A DNA stretch of 64,000 nucleotides from Cololabis saira. Its lineage: Eukaryota; Chordata; Actinopteri; Beloniformes; Belonidae. Numbering within the stretch: position 1 is the stretch's first letter; the number at the start of each line of letters is the position of its first letter. The position numbers and the translations under genes are program-made. Below, in pieces: positions 48,501 to 60,818 of the stretch. The DNA lies in assembly GCF_033807715.1 (NCBI RefSeq), contig NC_084597.1, forward strand, positions 4,337,058 to 4,401,057, given 5' to 3'. Under the pieces are notes generated by a model, which saw nothing but the letters and a program-made list of their open reading frames with translations, made no database searches and was not told the DNA's origin.

Positions 48501-49399
48501 CATCCATCCGCTAGTCCTCGTGACCAACCGGCTACGTGGGACAGCAAAGCAAGGTCGGGACAATGGCCTTTTACTCATTATTCTGGCCTCGCTCCCCGCC
48601 ATTACTTTCAGCTTCCTCTCCTCCGTTCCCCTCCATCCATCTCTCCCAATCAGAGCACTGCAATATATTCTGCACCTTTCAGGCATGTTTTATTGCAACA
48701 TTTAAGCTGTTATATACTCCACTGAAGGAAGATATTTAGAGATGGAATTTCATTTCCAGCTGGATGTTTTCAACACAATATTTTCTTTGATCTTCTTTTT
48801 TCTGCAATCGGTAAAACAAGGTTTTGTTCCCTCATACTAGAAAAAACAACTGCAAAAGCGAATGGCTGTTAAATTGAACCGTTTGGACAGTTTGATGGTT
48901 TTTCAAGCTGAAAAATAATGTTTTGGCAAAGTTAAATTCAATATTTTTACATCATTATTCTGCTGCCTCTTCATCCACTCCCTCTAGCAATTAACCCACC
49001 GTTTCTTTTTCTTTCACAGTTCAATGTGTTTGTGAAATGTGTAACACTTAGATATCAGAAATGACCACTTTTTGGGTTCAGATTCCTCATTTCCAGAGAT
49101 ATCTATATTTCAAATGCAAGTTATAATAATAACACAACCAGGGGTGTCAAATTAGCGCGTTGATTGATTGATTGTGATTAGTTAATTACAGGCATATTTA
49201 GAGCGTTATGTTTTTTTATTGCTTAATCTATTTTTCAATCTCTAACTTTACTTTTTCTGTTTGCAGGTTGTTTTTATTATAATATCTTGGCTGGTGAATG
49301 TTCTTGCCAAGTGGATGTAAGTGGCTAGGACTACATCTGTTCAAGTCTGTTAAAAAATAAATAAATTACTCTATAAAGCCACTTTCGTTTGGTTATATA
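48501..49399. other. Unassigned sequence
   Basis: No recognisable gene or repeat. Confidence 0.4.
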
Positions 49400-49690
49400 T
49401 AGGAATGGGTGATATTTTACCGTTCACGATAAACCGTCCAAAAAATTCCTCACGATAAGAATTTGTATCTCACGGTAACTGCGATAAATTCCCGTTGATG
49501 ATGTTTTTGTGTAAAGCTGTTTGGAAGGAAGGAAGGAAGGAAGGAAGGAAGGAAGGAAGGAAGGAAGGAAGGAAGGAAGGAAGGAAGGAAGGAAGGAAGG
49601 AAGGAAGGGAGAAAAGAGGGAAGGGAAGAAGGAAGGAGAGAGCAGGAGGAAAGAAAGGGAAAAAAGAAGGAAGGAAGGAAGGCGGTGGGT
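49400..49690. mobile_element. Composite hAT MITE, copy 6, inverted and truncated
   Basis: TAGGAATGGGTGATATTTTA and the following 100 bp match copy 5, then a (GGAA)n-rich array from 49523. The other terminus is absent. Confidence 0.85.
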
Positions 49691-49837
49691 TGCCTCCCTC
49701 CTGCTTCTCCCCTCTGTGGGGTTGCCGGTGGCCTGGGTTCCGGGTTATTCCGTGTCGGCCTCTGGTCTCGCGGGTGGCGGGGTTGCTCCCCCCCCTCCCC
49801 CACTATAGATACACTTCAGGTGGAACTTTGTTTGGTT

Positions 49838-49838
<1 letters not shown>
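49691..49838. repeat. Short dispersed repeat, GTGGCCTGGGTTCCGGGTTA
   Basis: Shares about 55 bp with 45868-45917. The class is unknown. Confidence 0.5.
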
Positions 49839-49896
<58 letters not shown>

Positions 49897-49947
49897 GCCA
49901 CTCAGTCACATACATATACACAAACATACACAGCCACACAAACATAT

Positions 49948-50021
<74 letters not shown>

Positions 50022-50052
50022 CCACAAAGACATGTACACACACACACGTACG

Positions 50053-50112
<60 letters not shown>
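49839..50112. repeat. (CA)n microsatellite
   Basis: Three long CA runs separated by short interruptions such as ATAGCCACTCAGTCACATAC. Confidence 0.97.
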
Positions 50113-50116
<4 letters not shown>

Positions 50117-51554
50117 CATACACACTGGCTTGTTCACCTGCATGCTTGCTCTGTAGTTTTTGGGGTTAGGTAGCGGTAGCGATAGCTTAGCTCAGACTGT
50201 GATCAGATCTCAAGATTTGGGTCGATTGCTGTTCGTGTTTTGGTTGGCTCCGTGACGGTTTCGTGTTTTGTTTGTGGTTTTTATGTTGCAGATTTCCAGT
50301 GCTTGACGTGTGTTTCCGTGTGTTCCTGCTTCCTGGATTGGCAGTGGATGTCGTCACCCCCCCCACCCCCCCCCCCCAAAAAAACAAAAAAAAACAAAAA
50401 AAACACTGGGTTTGTATGTGTATATTTATGTATGTGTATGCGTATATATGCGTATATATATGTATATATATTAAATATAGTAATAATGCACATATATATA
50501 TACCTTTGGTTTCTACCGTCATGGTATCAATCATTAATATGTGTGCAGACAAGGTAAAAAAAAAAAAAAGAATATATGTTTGTATAAAAATGGCAATTAA
50601 TGTAAACACTGTGGCACTCAATATTTGGTTTTAAATTTATAAGTGTACAGGAAGTGTATAAAGAGCCATTCGGACTTGTTTCAATTCTTTAAAAGTCAAC
50701 TGCAATAAACCCTAAAGATGAAAAGTTCACTTAAATATAAATATATACTGACCCAGTTTGACGGAGGCATAGGTGTCATTCACTTCAGTAGAAATACATT
50801 TCTGAGACTTTTCAAGGCTTAAAATAGCAATTTATTTTGACATAAGTCCATTGTGCTAAGTGCTGACATTAATTGCCATTTTACTTCAAATATATACTCC
50901 ATTGTCCCTCAAAAAAGCTTTGATTCAAGTTGTTTTGTTCCCTAATGATAGTTAAACCTTTTTTTACACTATTAATAGATCAATGGCTGTTTTAACTCTG
51001 GAATCTTCTTCTGAATCTTTAATTCAAAATGCTTTAATCATCTCTGAAGGAAATAGCACTGATTTAAGCTCCTTGCACACACATGTTGACGTTGACATCT
51101 CACAGTTCACATCTCTAAAATGCTTGATTAAAACCTCTAACAAAACCTTAAATAAGTCTACAACCATGCCGGAAACATACCTGAAGATTAAGGACTACAG
51201 GGATGAAACATGCCAGAAACTATGCACACATAAAAGCAGAAATGTGCATGTAGATTCTGTTGACAGATTTATTACGCTGGTTCTCTTACGTTAAGCTCAA
51301 TCATCATTACTTTTTCCCCCTGATTTATGGATGTGGGCACTGTAGGATGTGAGCAATGAAACACTGTATAAAATAGTGCACTTTAATCAAATGTATCACC
51401 GAATTAAAGAAAATAAAATCGAAGAAAAACGGAAAAAAATGCAGAGTGGAAAAAAGTAACAGAAGTCATAATGTTAGTGCTGCCACTGTATTTATTTCTT
51501 ATTCATATAAGGTTTTTATCAAAGAGTGATTTGTTATGCAGAATTCTACGGAAG
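50113..51554. other. Unassigned sequence
   Basis: C and A homopolymers at 50359-50405, TATATG-rich DNA at 50410-50500. The open frame at 50983-51294 is serine/threonine-rich and not assignable. Confidence 0.35.
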
Positions 51555-51780
51555 AGTATTAGGGCCATGTAGGAGAAAAATAAAAATTATATTTTAGAGG
51601 AGGAAGATTTTTTTTCATTATGCACTTCAAGAAAAATGTCGAAATTTCGAGAAAAAAGTCGAAATGTTGAAATGTCGACTTTATTCTTGAAATTGTATTT
51701 CAACATTATTCTCGACAATTCGACTTTTTTCTTTTTGTTTGTTTTTTTTTCTTCTTGTTTTTTTTTTTATCCCGATTTTT
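51555..51780. repeat. TCGACATT repeat, locus 3, with 5' module
   Basis: GAGTATTAGGGCCATGTAGG, AGAGGAGGAAGATTTTTTTT and CATTATGCACTTCAAGAAAA precede the TCGAAATTTCGAGAAAAAAG array. The same order is seen at 52693 and, inverted, at 54475-54345, so this is a structured dispersed repeat rather than random low complexity. Confidence 0.75.
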
Positions 51781-51812
51781 TTTCCCCATTGCTCTACCTA
51801 AGCTACAGTCCT

Positions 51813-51910
51813 GGGGCCTCATTTATAAAAGAGTGCGTAGGATTCAAACTAAAAGTGCACGTACACCCAAAAGCCGAAAATGGCGGGCGCAAAAAAAAAT
51901 CCGGATTTAT
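51813..51910. mobile_element. Fragment of TIR element GGGGCCTCATTTATAAAA
   Basis: GGGGCCTCATTTATAAAAGA and GGATTTATAAAACCCTGTGC suggest one end of a Harbinger/ISL2EU-like fish element. The other end is not identified. Confidence 0.4.
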
Positions 51911-51939
51911 AAAACCCTGTGCACGCACACTTGCACGCA

Positions 51940-52150
51940 ATGTAAATAATTTTGGTTCTTGTAAGAATTTCGTAGTCCTTTAGTCATCCATGGTTTGTCA
52001 ATAGCATTTTTCTTAGCAATACTCCTGAGTTTACAGTGTTTTTCATACAAATCTATCAATGACGTCATGAATGAATCATAAGCTATATTTACATCATTTA
52101 CTCTATCTATACATGACAAAAGAGTGAACGTGGCTAGGAATAGCATTCCT
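51940..52150 (-). pseudogene. LINE ORF fragment (endonuclease-RT linker)
   Basis: The minus-strand frame reads NIAYDSFMTSLIDLYEKHCK and AIDKPWMTKGLRNSYKNQNY, the D/NKPWMTKGL-type segment found between the endonuclease and reverse-transcriptase domains of Jockey/L2-group LINEs. No RT domain is attached. Confidence 0.65.
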
Positions 52151-52690
52151 GGCTGAGTATTGGAATCTCAGGATGTGGTTATTACCACTTAACGTATTTG
52201 TTTTTGGTTTCGATATTGTTACTTATAGTTGTATTTTTCATTAACAGAAAATGAAAACTGGATGTGAAGTGGGAAAGTTAGATTAAGTAATGATGCAGAG
52301 ATTATTAGAAGGCTACTACATCCCTGCACCTTGGTATCTCCTCCAAGGCCCCCGGCTCATGTGAAAGATCCCAGACCTAATCTGCAGATCCTGACGAGAC
52401 CCTCCCACACGGCGTCTGCTGTAAACTGTGTGCCCTCAGACTAATTGGATACACACAGAATGCAATTAGGACCACAGATGATTAATGCTGTGGGTCAGTG
52501 TGTGTGCTTTTCAATGCCCAACTGTAATGTATTTCTGTAATTATTTATTTCTTTATTTCAGAAACTGGAGCTCGAGTGCAGGATGTGTCAAAACTGCAAT
52601 ATATCATCCACCTTCTTCTTCCACTTTATAAGACAGAAAAATGTGAAGCATACGCTCTAGAAACAGTGTTTGGTTTGTCCTTTCTGAGCT
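52151..52690. other. Unassigned sequence
   Basis: No coding frame of note. Confidence 0.35.
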
Positions 52691-52692
52691 GT

Positions 52693-52850
52693 ACGGAAGA
52701 GTATTAGGGAGAGAAAAATAAAAAGAATATTTTAGAGGAGGAAGATTTTTTTTCATTATGCACTTAAAAGTCAAAATGTCAAGAATAATGTTGTACAATT
52801 TTGAGAAAAAAGTCAAAATGTTGAGAAAAAAGTCAATTGGCTTTACGATA
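52693..52850. repeat. TCGACATT repeat, locus 4, degenerate
   Basis: GAGTATTAGGGAGAGAAAAA, AGAGGAGGAAGATTTTTTTT and CATTATGCACTTAAAAGTCA match locus 3. The array part is short and mutated. Confidence 0.75.
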
Positions 52851-53124
52851 TTAATTTGCAACACATATCACACATATGCAGTTGCATAACTTCAGAAACG
52901 TCACCTTAAAGAGCATATTGAAAGTTAGGGATTTTTCAAAAATTATACCTGACCTTATGTGAAAATGACTATGTGAGATGTTAATGTAGGATTTAATTGG
53001 TTTTACAAGACATAAGGGGTGATTTTAGCAAAGCTTCTAAAAACGCTTTTTTTTTTCGAACACCGCGTCATACAGTATGACGCAGCACCAGGGAGACGTC
53101 TCCACAGCTCTGCCCCATCTGACT

Positions 53125-53715
53125 GCGCAGACCCCGTACACACGTAGCCGGGTATCTGCTAAACCCAAGATATTTTCCTACGTTTGGACCTGTCATCCAC
53201 ATGAAAACGCAAATAAACAAATGTTTATTAGATGCGTGTAGACAGAGACAACCGGAGTTTTGCGTTTTTGAACGTCACATTATGCTCCAAAACAGCAACA
53301 AATCTGCTCTGAGTCTGACGTCTAACGTGCGACCTTTGTTTACTACAGAACTACAGATGATCCAGCATCTGTTCTCCAAGCTATTTATTAAGTAAATGGT
53401 CTCTGCTCTTGACCACCGTTTACTGCGTTACACCGACGCAGAGCCTACGCCGTAGGGTACGCGGCGACGTGCAGCAGGGCTGCAGCTGGGCTGCGTCGAT
53501 TAACGCGGCAGCTCCGTGGTGGGACACGGGGGGAAGAACAGATGATCTACAGATGATCTAGAGGTTTGGAATGCTTATGAATGTGGTCGAAAACGCATAT
53601 CTTCGGTTATGTGTGGAAGGTTTTTTTTTTTAACAACGATGTAATGTGGATATAAATTATTTTATAAATGAAGGGGGGGGGGAATATTCGGTTTTAAAAA
53701 TACCTGGCTATTTCG
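53125..53715. mobile_element. Degenerate Harbinger-like MITE with nested palindromic MITE
   Basis: ACCCCGTACACACGTAGCCG on the left and AAAATACCTGGCTAT on the right resemble the sub-termini of the 3302-3955 family. An internal GTTACACCGACGCAGAGCCT through GTCGATTAACGCGGCAGCTC (53428-53512) is a diverged palindromic MITE. TSD not verifiable. Confidence 0.5.
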
Positions 53716-53811
53716 GATGCATTTAATCAGAAAAAAGAGAAGATAATAAGCTTTTTTTCTGTTTAGAAAGTACAAACGTAGACAGATTACAAGTACTCAC
53801 CCATCTTTAAC

Positions 53812-53886
53812 CGTAGGTTACGCGATGCCGCGTACCCTACGCCGTAGGGCTGCGTTGGTGTAACACGGACCCATAAATCAGCCTTT
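53812..53886. mobile_element. Palindromic MITE arm
   Basis: GTACCCTACGCCGTAGGGCT, GCGTTGGTGTAACACGGACC and ATAAATCAGCCTT match the right arm of the palindromic MITE. Confidence 0.75.
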
Positions 53887-54344
53887 TAAAAAGCGAGTTT
53901 CAGCTGTCAATCAAAAGAACGTGGGGGCCCTAACGGGTTGGTAATTATAAGGCTGTGGCCCGTCATATTGGTGTGAATACACATTCACAACCTCTTCAGT
54001 GTCACAACTAACATTAACATCCATTATTTTTCCTATTGTTGAATTCACCGCACTCCCTCCCGACACGTCACTTCCGGTTCAGCTTTTTCAGATGCGGAAG
54101 TAAAATACTCTCACAAAAACAACTCCGGAGGTCACTGTGGTATATATTTATGCGTATTTCAATGAAAATTCAGTTCCTACATTATTTTCCTACACATTGA
54201 TTCACAGGGGTCTCCAACCTGCAATCTGCTCTTTAACGTTCCACTCCAAGGATGTAAGTTAGTTAGTTAGTCACGGCTGCTGCTGCAGCGCTGTCAGTCA
54301 CTCTACTGATTTGATTTGATGGGCCAGAGGAGACATTTCCACTT
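53887..54344. other. Unassigned sequence
   Basis: No recognisable feature. A short (GTTA)n run lies near 54256. Confidence 0.35.
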
Positions 54345-54475
54345 TATTCACAAAACTTTGACTTTATTCTTGAAATTGTATTTCAACATTAATCTCGACA
54401 TTTTCGACTTTTTTCTCGAAGTGCACAAATAAAAAAAAATCTTCCCCTCGAAAGATTTTTTCTCCTGCATGGCCC
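54345..54475. repeat. TCGACATT repeat, locus 5, inverted
   Basis: TTAATCTCGACATTTTCGAC, TTTTCTCGAAGTGCACAAAT and CTGCATGGCCCTAATACTCC are the modules of locus 3 in reverse. Confidence 0.75.
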
Positions 54476-55419
54476 TAATACTCCAGAGCTGTAACACGTT
54501 GGGAACAAAACAGATATGTATCAATAGCAGATGCATGTAGTAGTGATTTTGTTTTACTCCACATCAGTCTGGATCCGGACATCCCTCAGGATCTTCGCTC
54601 TTTCATGCTTTGATTTTGACTTTGGGACTTCCAAGTCACACTTGGCACAGTTTTCCAGTCACAGTGTTTTTTTTGGGGGGTGGGGGGGGCCATCCTCCTT
54701 GTGTATTCCTACATTTTTATTGTTTCATCCAGGATTAAAAAACAATGCTCCCTTTTCTCCAGACGTCTCCTCTAAGTTTACAATCTCAGGGCTCTGAACT
54801 TTAGATGAAACCCGGGAGGCATTGTGTCGAGGTTTCTTGTTCTGATATCAGCGGCTTTTATCTCCCTTTTTGTTTTATTGTTAGTAATCCACAGAGATCT
54901 TTGATAACAGACAGATCCTACATGTTGATGGCTCAGACTTTGTTCTTCCTATTCAGGCACTTTTCCAGGGTCTGCCTGACTCTCCTTAGGTAATTACGTT
55001 TGACTATTTTTTAACATTCATGCTTCCTTTGGGATCCCACAGTGCTTGTAACTGTTTTAGACACATGCAATGTTGCTTTCTTATGCATTCAAATATTCTG
55101 GATCAGATTCCTATGTTGTAGCTACGTATCCTGATAAATCAGTGAGTCAATATTCTAATCAGTCCCAGCACAACATTTGATCTTATCCATTTCCAGAAGA
55201 TGCTTCATGATTATTCTGCTTTGAACTGAAATAGTTATTTTCTTCAGGACCATTGATTTCTTGATGCAGACTCTTTTTACCCAATTGACCCTTTGTCAGC
55301 CTGGTCCCTAACTGACTAATCAGAAACATCCTCCTCCGTTGCTGCATCCGGTTTATCCGGTTGGACCAAACAAGTGCTGTGCTCTCTCGTTCACATCATT
55401 GGAAAATGTTTTTACTTGC
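54476..55419. other. Unassigned sequence
   Basis: No recognised gene or repeat. The open frames at 54531-54797 and 54805-54993 are not convincing. Confidence 0.35.
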
Positions 55420-55427
55420 CTTCTATG

Positions 55428-58400
55428 CAGTGCTTAATTTGTAAATCATAAGGTGCAGGAACACAAAGTACATATGACAGCGCAGGGATGACGAGACGGG
55501 CACAGGTCCCGGAACATATACAGAAAATGGTGCTAAAAACAACACGCAAATGCCCAGCAGCCCACTTGCCATGCTCTGGGACTTACAAGCCTCAATTTCA
55601 GATAATATCCATGGTATAAATTGTGATAAGGCAGGTGAAGGTACGACACTCAGGCAGGAAGTCACGTTTGACACGCCGAAGCGTGGTGTTTAATTTTGAA
55701 AACAATCAGTGTGGAAAACACAAACTCTCCCTTCAGGAGTTTACTCGGGCTCCTAGGATGCCTAGGGGAGTAAAGGAAAAGTTTGATTAGTGTCTCAAAA
55801 CTCAAAGAAAGTTCTTCAAAACATAGTGGAGCAACACTTACCGCCCGACTGAGTAGTTCCTCCTGCAGGAGCCAGCAACACAGTGAGGAGGAGACCCTTG
55901 GTCTTTTTAAGCAAAGCTGGTGAGTCTAACTTGTAAAACATTTTTTTTTTTTAAATCAGAGATTACAATAACTAACACGAAATCTTCCATTATTATTATT
56001 TAAAGATTGGCACAGCGGCCTATTAATAGACAGTATGCTCACCATATTTAATTGTCCAAAACACTCCACACCACGAGCATGTCCGGATTCTCCTCCCCCT
56101 CTCTGTTTCGGGTTTTACTGCGTGTGTCAGTGGCGGTTCTGTGTCCTTTGGCCACCCACAACCTCACGTACGGGGCTGGATTGAATTTAGCCAACGGGGG
56201 TCCAACAAGATTTAGGAAGAGTAAAGAGGATATGGTGGATGTGAGCAGAGATGCACGGTTGGGAGTGCAAATCAAGTTCATTTGAGAAAATCCACGCTCA
56301 CATTCAGCACTTGCAATAGGAATGCTGTTGACAGGCGCATGTAACCCCATCAGTTCCTCAGGCGTGTCGTTTCCATCAGAGTCTCTGTACTTTCTGTAGG
56401 CCCGTATGACTGCGCGTGGGTTGGCAATGTTAAAGCGCTGGCACAGCGACTCAACCTCAGTCTCTCCATACAGCGCACCTGCACCCTCGGGCCAATACCG
56501 CGCGTAAAGCACCTTCAACTCCTCAATAAACTTGTTATATCCAGTTTTATCTGGCAACCGGCCTCCCTGGGATAACATACGGGCCTCCAAGTTCTTGGCC
56601 ACAGTTAGTAAAAACTGCTTGGGGTCGAGTGTTTTGTCGCTTGATTTTCCTGCATTCAGTGTGACGCCATGGAAAGAGTTTTCCTCAATTCCCCTTTGGC
56701 TCAGCTCAGTGAAGCGCCCTGGCCGATCTGACATTGCTTCAAGTACCCTGATTTCCCGACAAATTGTCATGTGTGCTGAAATGATGGTAATGTCTCGTTT
56801 CTGAAGCTCGACTGAGAGCTCGGACAATTCTTGCAATGCATCGCACATTATGCCTAAGTTGTTCAAAAACGCATGTGAAGATATGCGCATAGCAAGCCCA
56901 CTGTATGTTTGCTTCGTGATGCTAACACGGGAGGGATCTTCTGATGCACTTTTGAAATGCTTGTAAAGCGCTGGGTAGTTCTTCCACACTGCTTCAACGG
57001 TTCTAAAACTTGATGCCACCCATCTAGTGTCTAAAATCCGTATTTATTTTGCATAGCTGGACATCTAGGCTCTCAGCAGACTCTCTCAGCTCAATTCGGT
57101 TTTTGTTAGATGTGCTATACAGTGCATATAACTTGTCCATCAATATTTTAAAGTGATTTATAGCGCCCGTCTCTTTCACTACGTCTGCGACCGCGAGCTC
57201 TAGTCTGTGGGCTGAGCAATGCCACAGAGTAATGTTGGGGAAAATGGCCTGCAGCCGACTGGCCACTCCACTTTTACGCCCTAACATAACAGAAGCGCCA
57301 TCACAAGTTACTCCAATGAGGGTTTTAGAGAGAAAATCCTGAGTCAAATGCACGCGCTCTAGAGCAGATAATAAATTGTGGACAATACCTTGAGCAGTTA
57401 GATCATCTAGCTCGACGAGATCAGTAAAAATGTTTGCAGGCTTGTCCATATCAGGCAACTGAGTCCTAATGTATATTATTAAGCAGTTCTTTTTGCTTAA
57501 ACTGGTTGACTCTTCCAGCATTAGACTGAGTTTGGGTGCGCACTGTACTATTTTTTCAAACAGTTTCCTTTTCATTTCTTCCGAAATGTGTTTCTGTATA
57601 TTTACACACGCAACATTGGAGTGTAAAATCCTCCCCATATCGAGTCCATTTAACTCTTGGCAATCAATCTCATGTTCGAAGCCATGTACGGTGGCGTTTA
57701 GCCTCCTTGTACGCTGTGCGAAATATGCGCGCTGTAGTGGTCATCTGTTCAGACTGACTATTAATTATAGCCTGTCCTAAAGTGTCTACTTTAGCCTTCT
57801 CAAGAATGCTTGCTGCTGCTAGGTGAGCCTTGGTACGGGCATGTTCAAATACTTTTTTTCTGAGTGCGCGTTGCTGTTTTTTTATATCTGGAGCAGATGA
57901 GCTCACTGTACTTGAAACCCATTCTTTTGCGAGTTTCATCCCGCCCGTCTTTTCTGGCCCCAACGTCCCCACCGCCTTACAAATTGTACAGCCCAAGCCC
58001 AAATTTCCCATAAGAAGCCAGGGGTAGTAAGTGTGCTTCACCTTGAACTGAGCTGCTGTCCAAACAGTTGCGCATCCCATCCCTGACCTGTCGCTGGACG
58101 TCCCGCATTCTTCTCCGCTCAGTGCGCTCTCCTCTCCTTCTGAATCTTCCCGTGAGCGCGCTGATGTCGAGGTTCCCGCCTCTTGCTACGGGTGCTCTAC
58201 CGGGGTAGCTGATGCCAGGGTACTGGCCTGTTGCTCTGGCTGTTGGTGGTCCACCTGGCTGACTGCTGGCGCTGTAGCTAGCCCCCGCTCCGGCTGGCGC
58301 TGAACCTGACCAGCTGCTGCCACGGTACCACCAGCCTCCTGCCCCGGCTGTCCGTGAACCTGGCTTGCTGCTGCGGCGCTGGTATCATGACCGCTGCACC

Positions 58401-58867
58401 TGCCCTCATCGCCACTTGTTGCTTTTCTGATTCTTTTTGAAGAATCATGCAATTCTTCCTTCTTCTTGAAAAAAGACATCAAATTCAGCTGTCTTTTTGC
58501 CATGTTTGCGTTGCTCGCTGCTGGCTCCCCAGATCCAGCAAATTTCCAAAGTTTTTTTGGTCGGGGGCGTGGTTTGCTGGCCCATCTTTTCATTGCATCA
58601 CCAAATCTCCGACTCTTTCAAATGACGTTAAATCTTTATAAACAACATGAAATTCTTGGGATTTGTTCTGTAAATGAATTTATGCATATTATTATTTTTT
58701 ATACATTAAAACATACATTAATGTATTTTTTATACATTATATTATTATTGTTTTATATATATACGAGAGGTGCCGGATCTGCCCAAATAAGTCCCGGAAC
58801 GCAGGGAGGCCAAAATCGAGAGGTGCCGGATCTTGTTCCGGCAGGATCCGGCACAAATTAACCACTG
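55428..58867 (-). mobile_element. Near-complete hAT transposon
   Basis: The 3440-bp element starts CAGTGCTTAATTTGTAAATC and ends CACAAATTAACCACTG, with a perfect 8-bp TSD CTTCTATG (55420-55427, 58868-58875). It carries one transposase gene on the minus strand (56048-58593). A GAGGTGCCGGATC motif is repeated near the right end (58765 and 58820). It has lesions in the gene but is the only element here that retains essentially the whole coding region. Confidence 0.95.
56048..58593 (-). pseudogene. hAT transposase (KIAA1586-like), decayed
   Basis: About 848 codons. Order: basic N terminus (MAKRQLNLMSFFKKKEELHD), a Q/P/A-rich linker, a TTF-type zinc-finger-like segment (YYPWLLMGNLGLGCTICK), HGFEHEIDCQELNGLDMGRI, the catalytic region (LIGVTCDGASVMLGRKSGVA; WHCSAHRLELAVADVVKETG), DTRWVASSFRTVEAV, and the C-terminal dimerisation region (IPIASAECERGFSQMNLI). 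This domain string is that of hAT transposases and the host protein KIAA1586. Lesions: TAG at 58186-58188 and frameshifts near 57690 and 57038; otherwise the frame is open. With so few lesions the copy looks fairly recent, but it is not able to encode intact protein as read. Confidence 0.9.
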
Positions 58868-58976
58868 CTTCTATGTAAGGGATAATGCCCGACGAGGTGT
58901 ACATTACTAATGTACACCTCGAAAGGCATTATCCTACGTTTACCACATTCACTTACCAAAAAACATATATATTAAG

Positions 58977-60200
58977 ATAAGATAAGATATCCTTTATTTT
59001 CTCCCTCAGTGGGGAAACTTATTTTTGTTGTCAGCAGTACACATAGCACACACATGCAGGGGAGGGGTAAAAAGACTGAAAAGTCAGAAATAAAAAATAT
59101 ATAAAAAATACAAAAAATATATACAAAATATGTATAATCACAGAATATGAACAGTATATACAGTTGGTTGAAAGAAGAAACGGTGCAGAAAAAGCAGGTG
59201 GAGTGTTGTGAGGTAGACTGGCAGATTGGCAGATATTGCACATCTTATGTTATTGCACATATTATTGTAATATTATTGTCCGTTAGCTAGTGAGAGCAGG
59301 CCTGGTTATAAAGTCTGATGGCAGCGGGGAGGAGGGACCTGTGATGCCTCTCAGTGACGCATCGCGGGTGACGAAGCGGTCACTGATGGATCTCTCCAGG
59401 GTTCTGACAGTCTCATGAAGGGGGTGGGAGACATTGTCCATGATGGAGGACAGCTTAGCCACCATCCTCCTCTCCCCCACCACCTCCACCCGGTCCAGAC
59501 TGCAGCCCAGGACAGAGCCGGCTTTCTTCACCACCTTGTCCAGTCTCTTCCTCTCTGCTGCAGTGATGCTGCTGCTCCAGCAGACCACACCGTAGAAGAT
59601 GGCCGACGCCACCACAGAGTCATAGAAGGTCCTCAGGAGGCCGTCCCTCACTCCCAAGGACCTCAGTCTGCGCAGCAGGTCGAGTCGGCTTTGGCCTTTC
59701 TTATAAAGTGCCTGAGTGTTTACAGTCCAGTCCAGTTTATTGTTCAGGTGAACACCCAGGTACTTGTAAGTCCACAATCTCAATGTCCGTTCCCTGGATG
59801 TTCACCGGCGAGGGGGGGACTTTGCGCCGGCGGAAGTCCGCCACCAGCTCCTTAGTTTTTCCAGAGTTAATCTGGAGGCGGTTCCGCTGGCACCAGTCCA
59901 CGAATCTGTTGTTCAGTTCTCGGTACTCCGTCTCATCTCCGTTGTTGATGAGACCGACGATGGCGGAGTCGTCCGAGAACTTCTGGAGGTGGCAGGTTGA
60001 TGTGTGGTGGGTGAAGTCGGCTGTGTAGACGGTGAAGAGGAGGGGGGCCAGGACCGTCCCCTGTGGAGCTCCGGTGCTGCAGACCCCCGTGTCAGACACG
60101 CAGCCTCCTGTCCTCACAAACTGTGGTGTGTTTGTGAGGAAGTCCAGGACCCATGATGTCAGCCGCTGGCAGACTCCAGCATGGTGCAGTTTGTCGCAGT
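58977..60200 (-). mobile_element. 5'-truncated LINE (L2/Rex1-like) with RT C-terminal half
   Basis: A GATAAGATAAGATATCCTTT tail marks the 3' end. The minus-strand frames encode RT motif B (STGAPQGTVLAPLLFTVYTA), the motif C variant KFSDDSAIVGLI, NSGKTKELVADFRR, then after a frameshift near 59770 YKYLGVHLNNKLDW, LLRTFYDSVVASAIFYGVVC and the C terminus. The 5' limit near 60200 is where coding similarity stops. The 3' end also occurs alone at 28016-28256. Confidence 0.88.
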
Positions 60201-60610
60201 TTGTCTTAAATCAGTTATTCATGCTTTAATGTGTTTTCAGTTGAAATCATTAGTTTTATAACAAACCACAGCTGAGCGGCTGAATTTCTCGTCTGTAGCC
60301 GTTGGAAACTGTAAGTTACAAAGTTTTTTAACAAGCCATAACTCAGTTTCCTTGGTAACACCTGAGGGTCTGACTAATACCTGGAACAATCACTACACCG
60401 TGTTGATTCTCCAGTAACTAGGACGGACCTGAGATACGACTTAGCAACAGGAGATATTCTAGTCCTCTCAGCTCTGCTCGGCTATGGTACAGTAACACAC
60501 AGTAAATATATATTTTTATTTAATTTTCTTTTCTCTCCTCTTCTGCATCCCAGTCATCAAAATTGTTAAATTCACCAAATAAATTAAAAGAAATTACAAA
60601 ATCACTCATG
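60201..60610. other. Unassigned sequence
   Basis: No recognised feature. Confidence 0.35.
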
Positions 60611-60624
60611 TCGCCGTCCTGCGG

Positions 60625-60805
60625 TAGCCGGTAGAGCCCTGCCCTGAAGACTGTTTTCTTCGTCCCGCTCCCGCCCGCCCCCCGCTAAATTTCTGACCAT
60701 TACCGCCCGCACCCGCAACGTGTGTGTTACACTCCCGCCCTCTCCCGCAGTGTTTACATCCACTCCCGCCTGCACCCGCAAAACTGAGAATTCATGCCTA
60801 CACAA
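60625..60805. repeat. GC-rich sub-repeat, inverted relative to 36925-37110
   Basis: TAGAGCCCTGCCCTGAAGAC, AATTTCTGACCATTACCGCC and ACTGAGAATTCATGCCTACA correspond in reverse to the repeat inside hAT A copy 2. Confidence 0.55.
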
Positions 60806-60818
60806 TAATAGAGATGCA

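Noticed and set aside
49745..50143. Open frames rich in CVCV or HTHT
   Set aside because: Translation of the (CA)n/(TG)n microsatellite.
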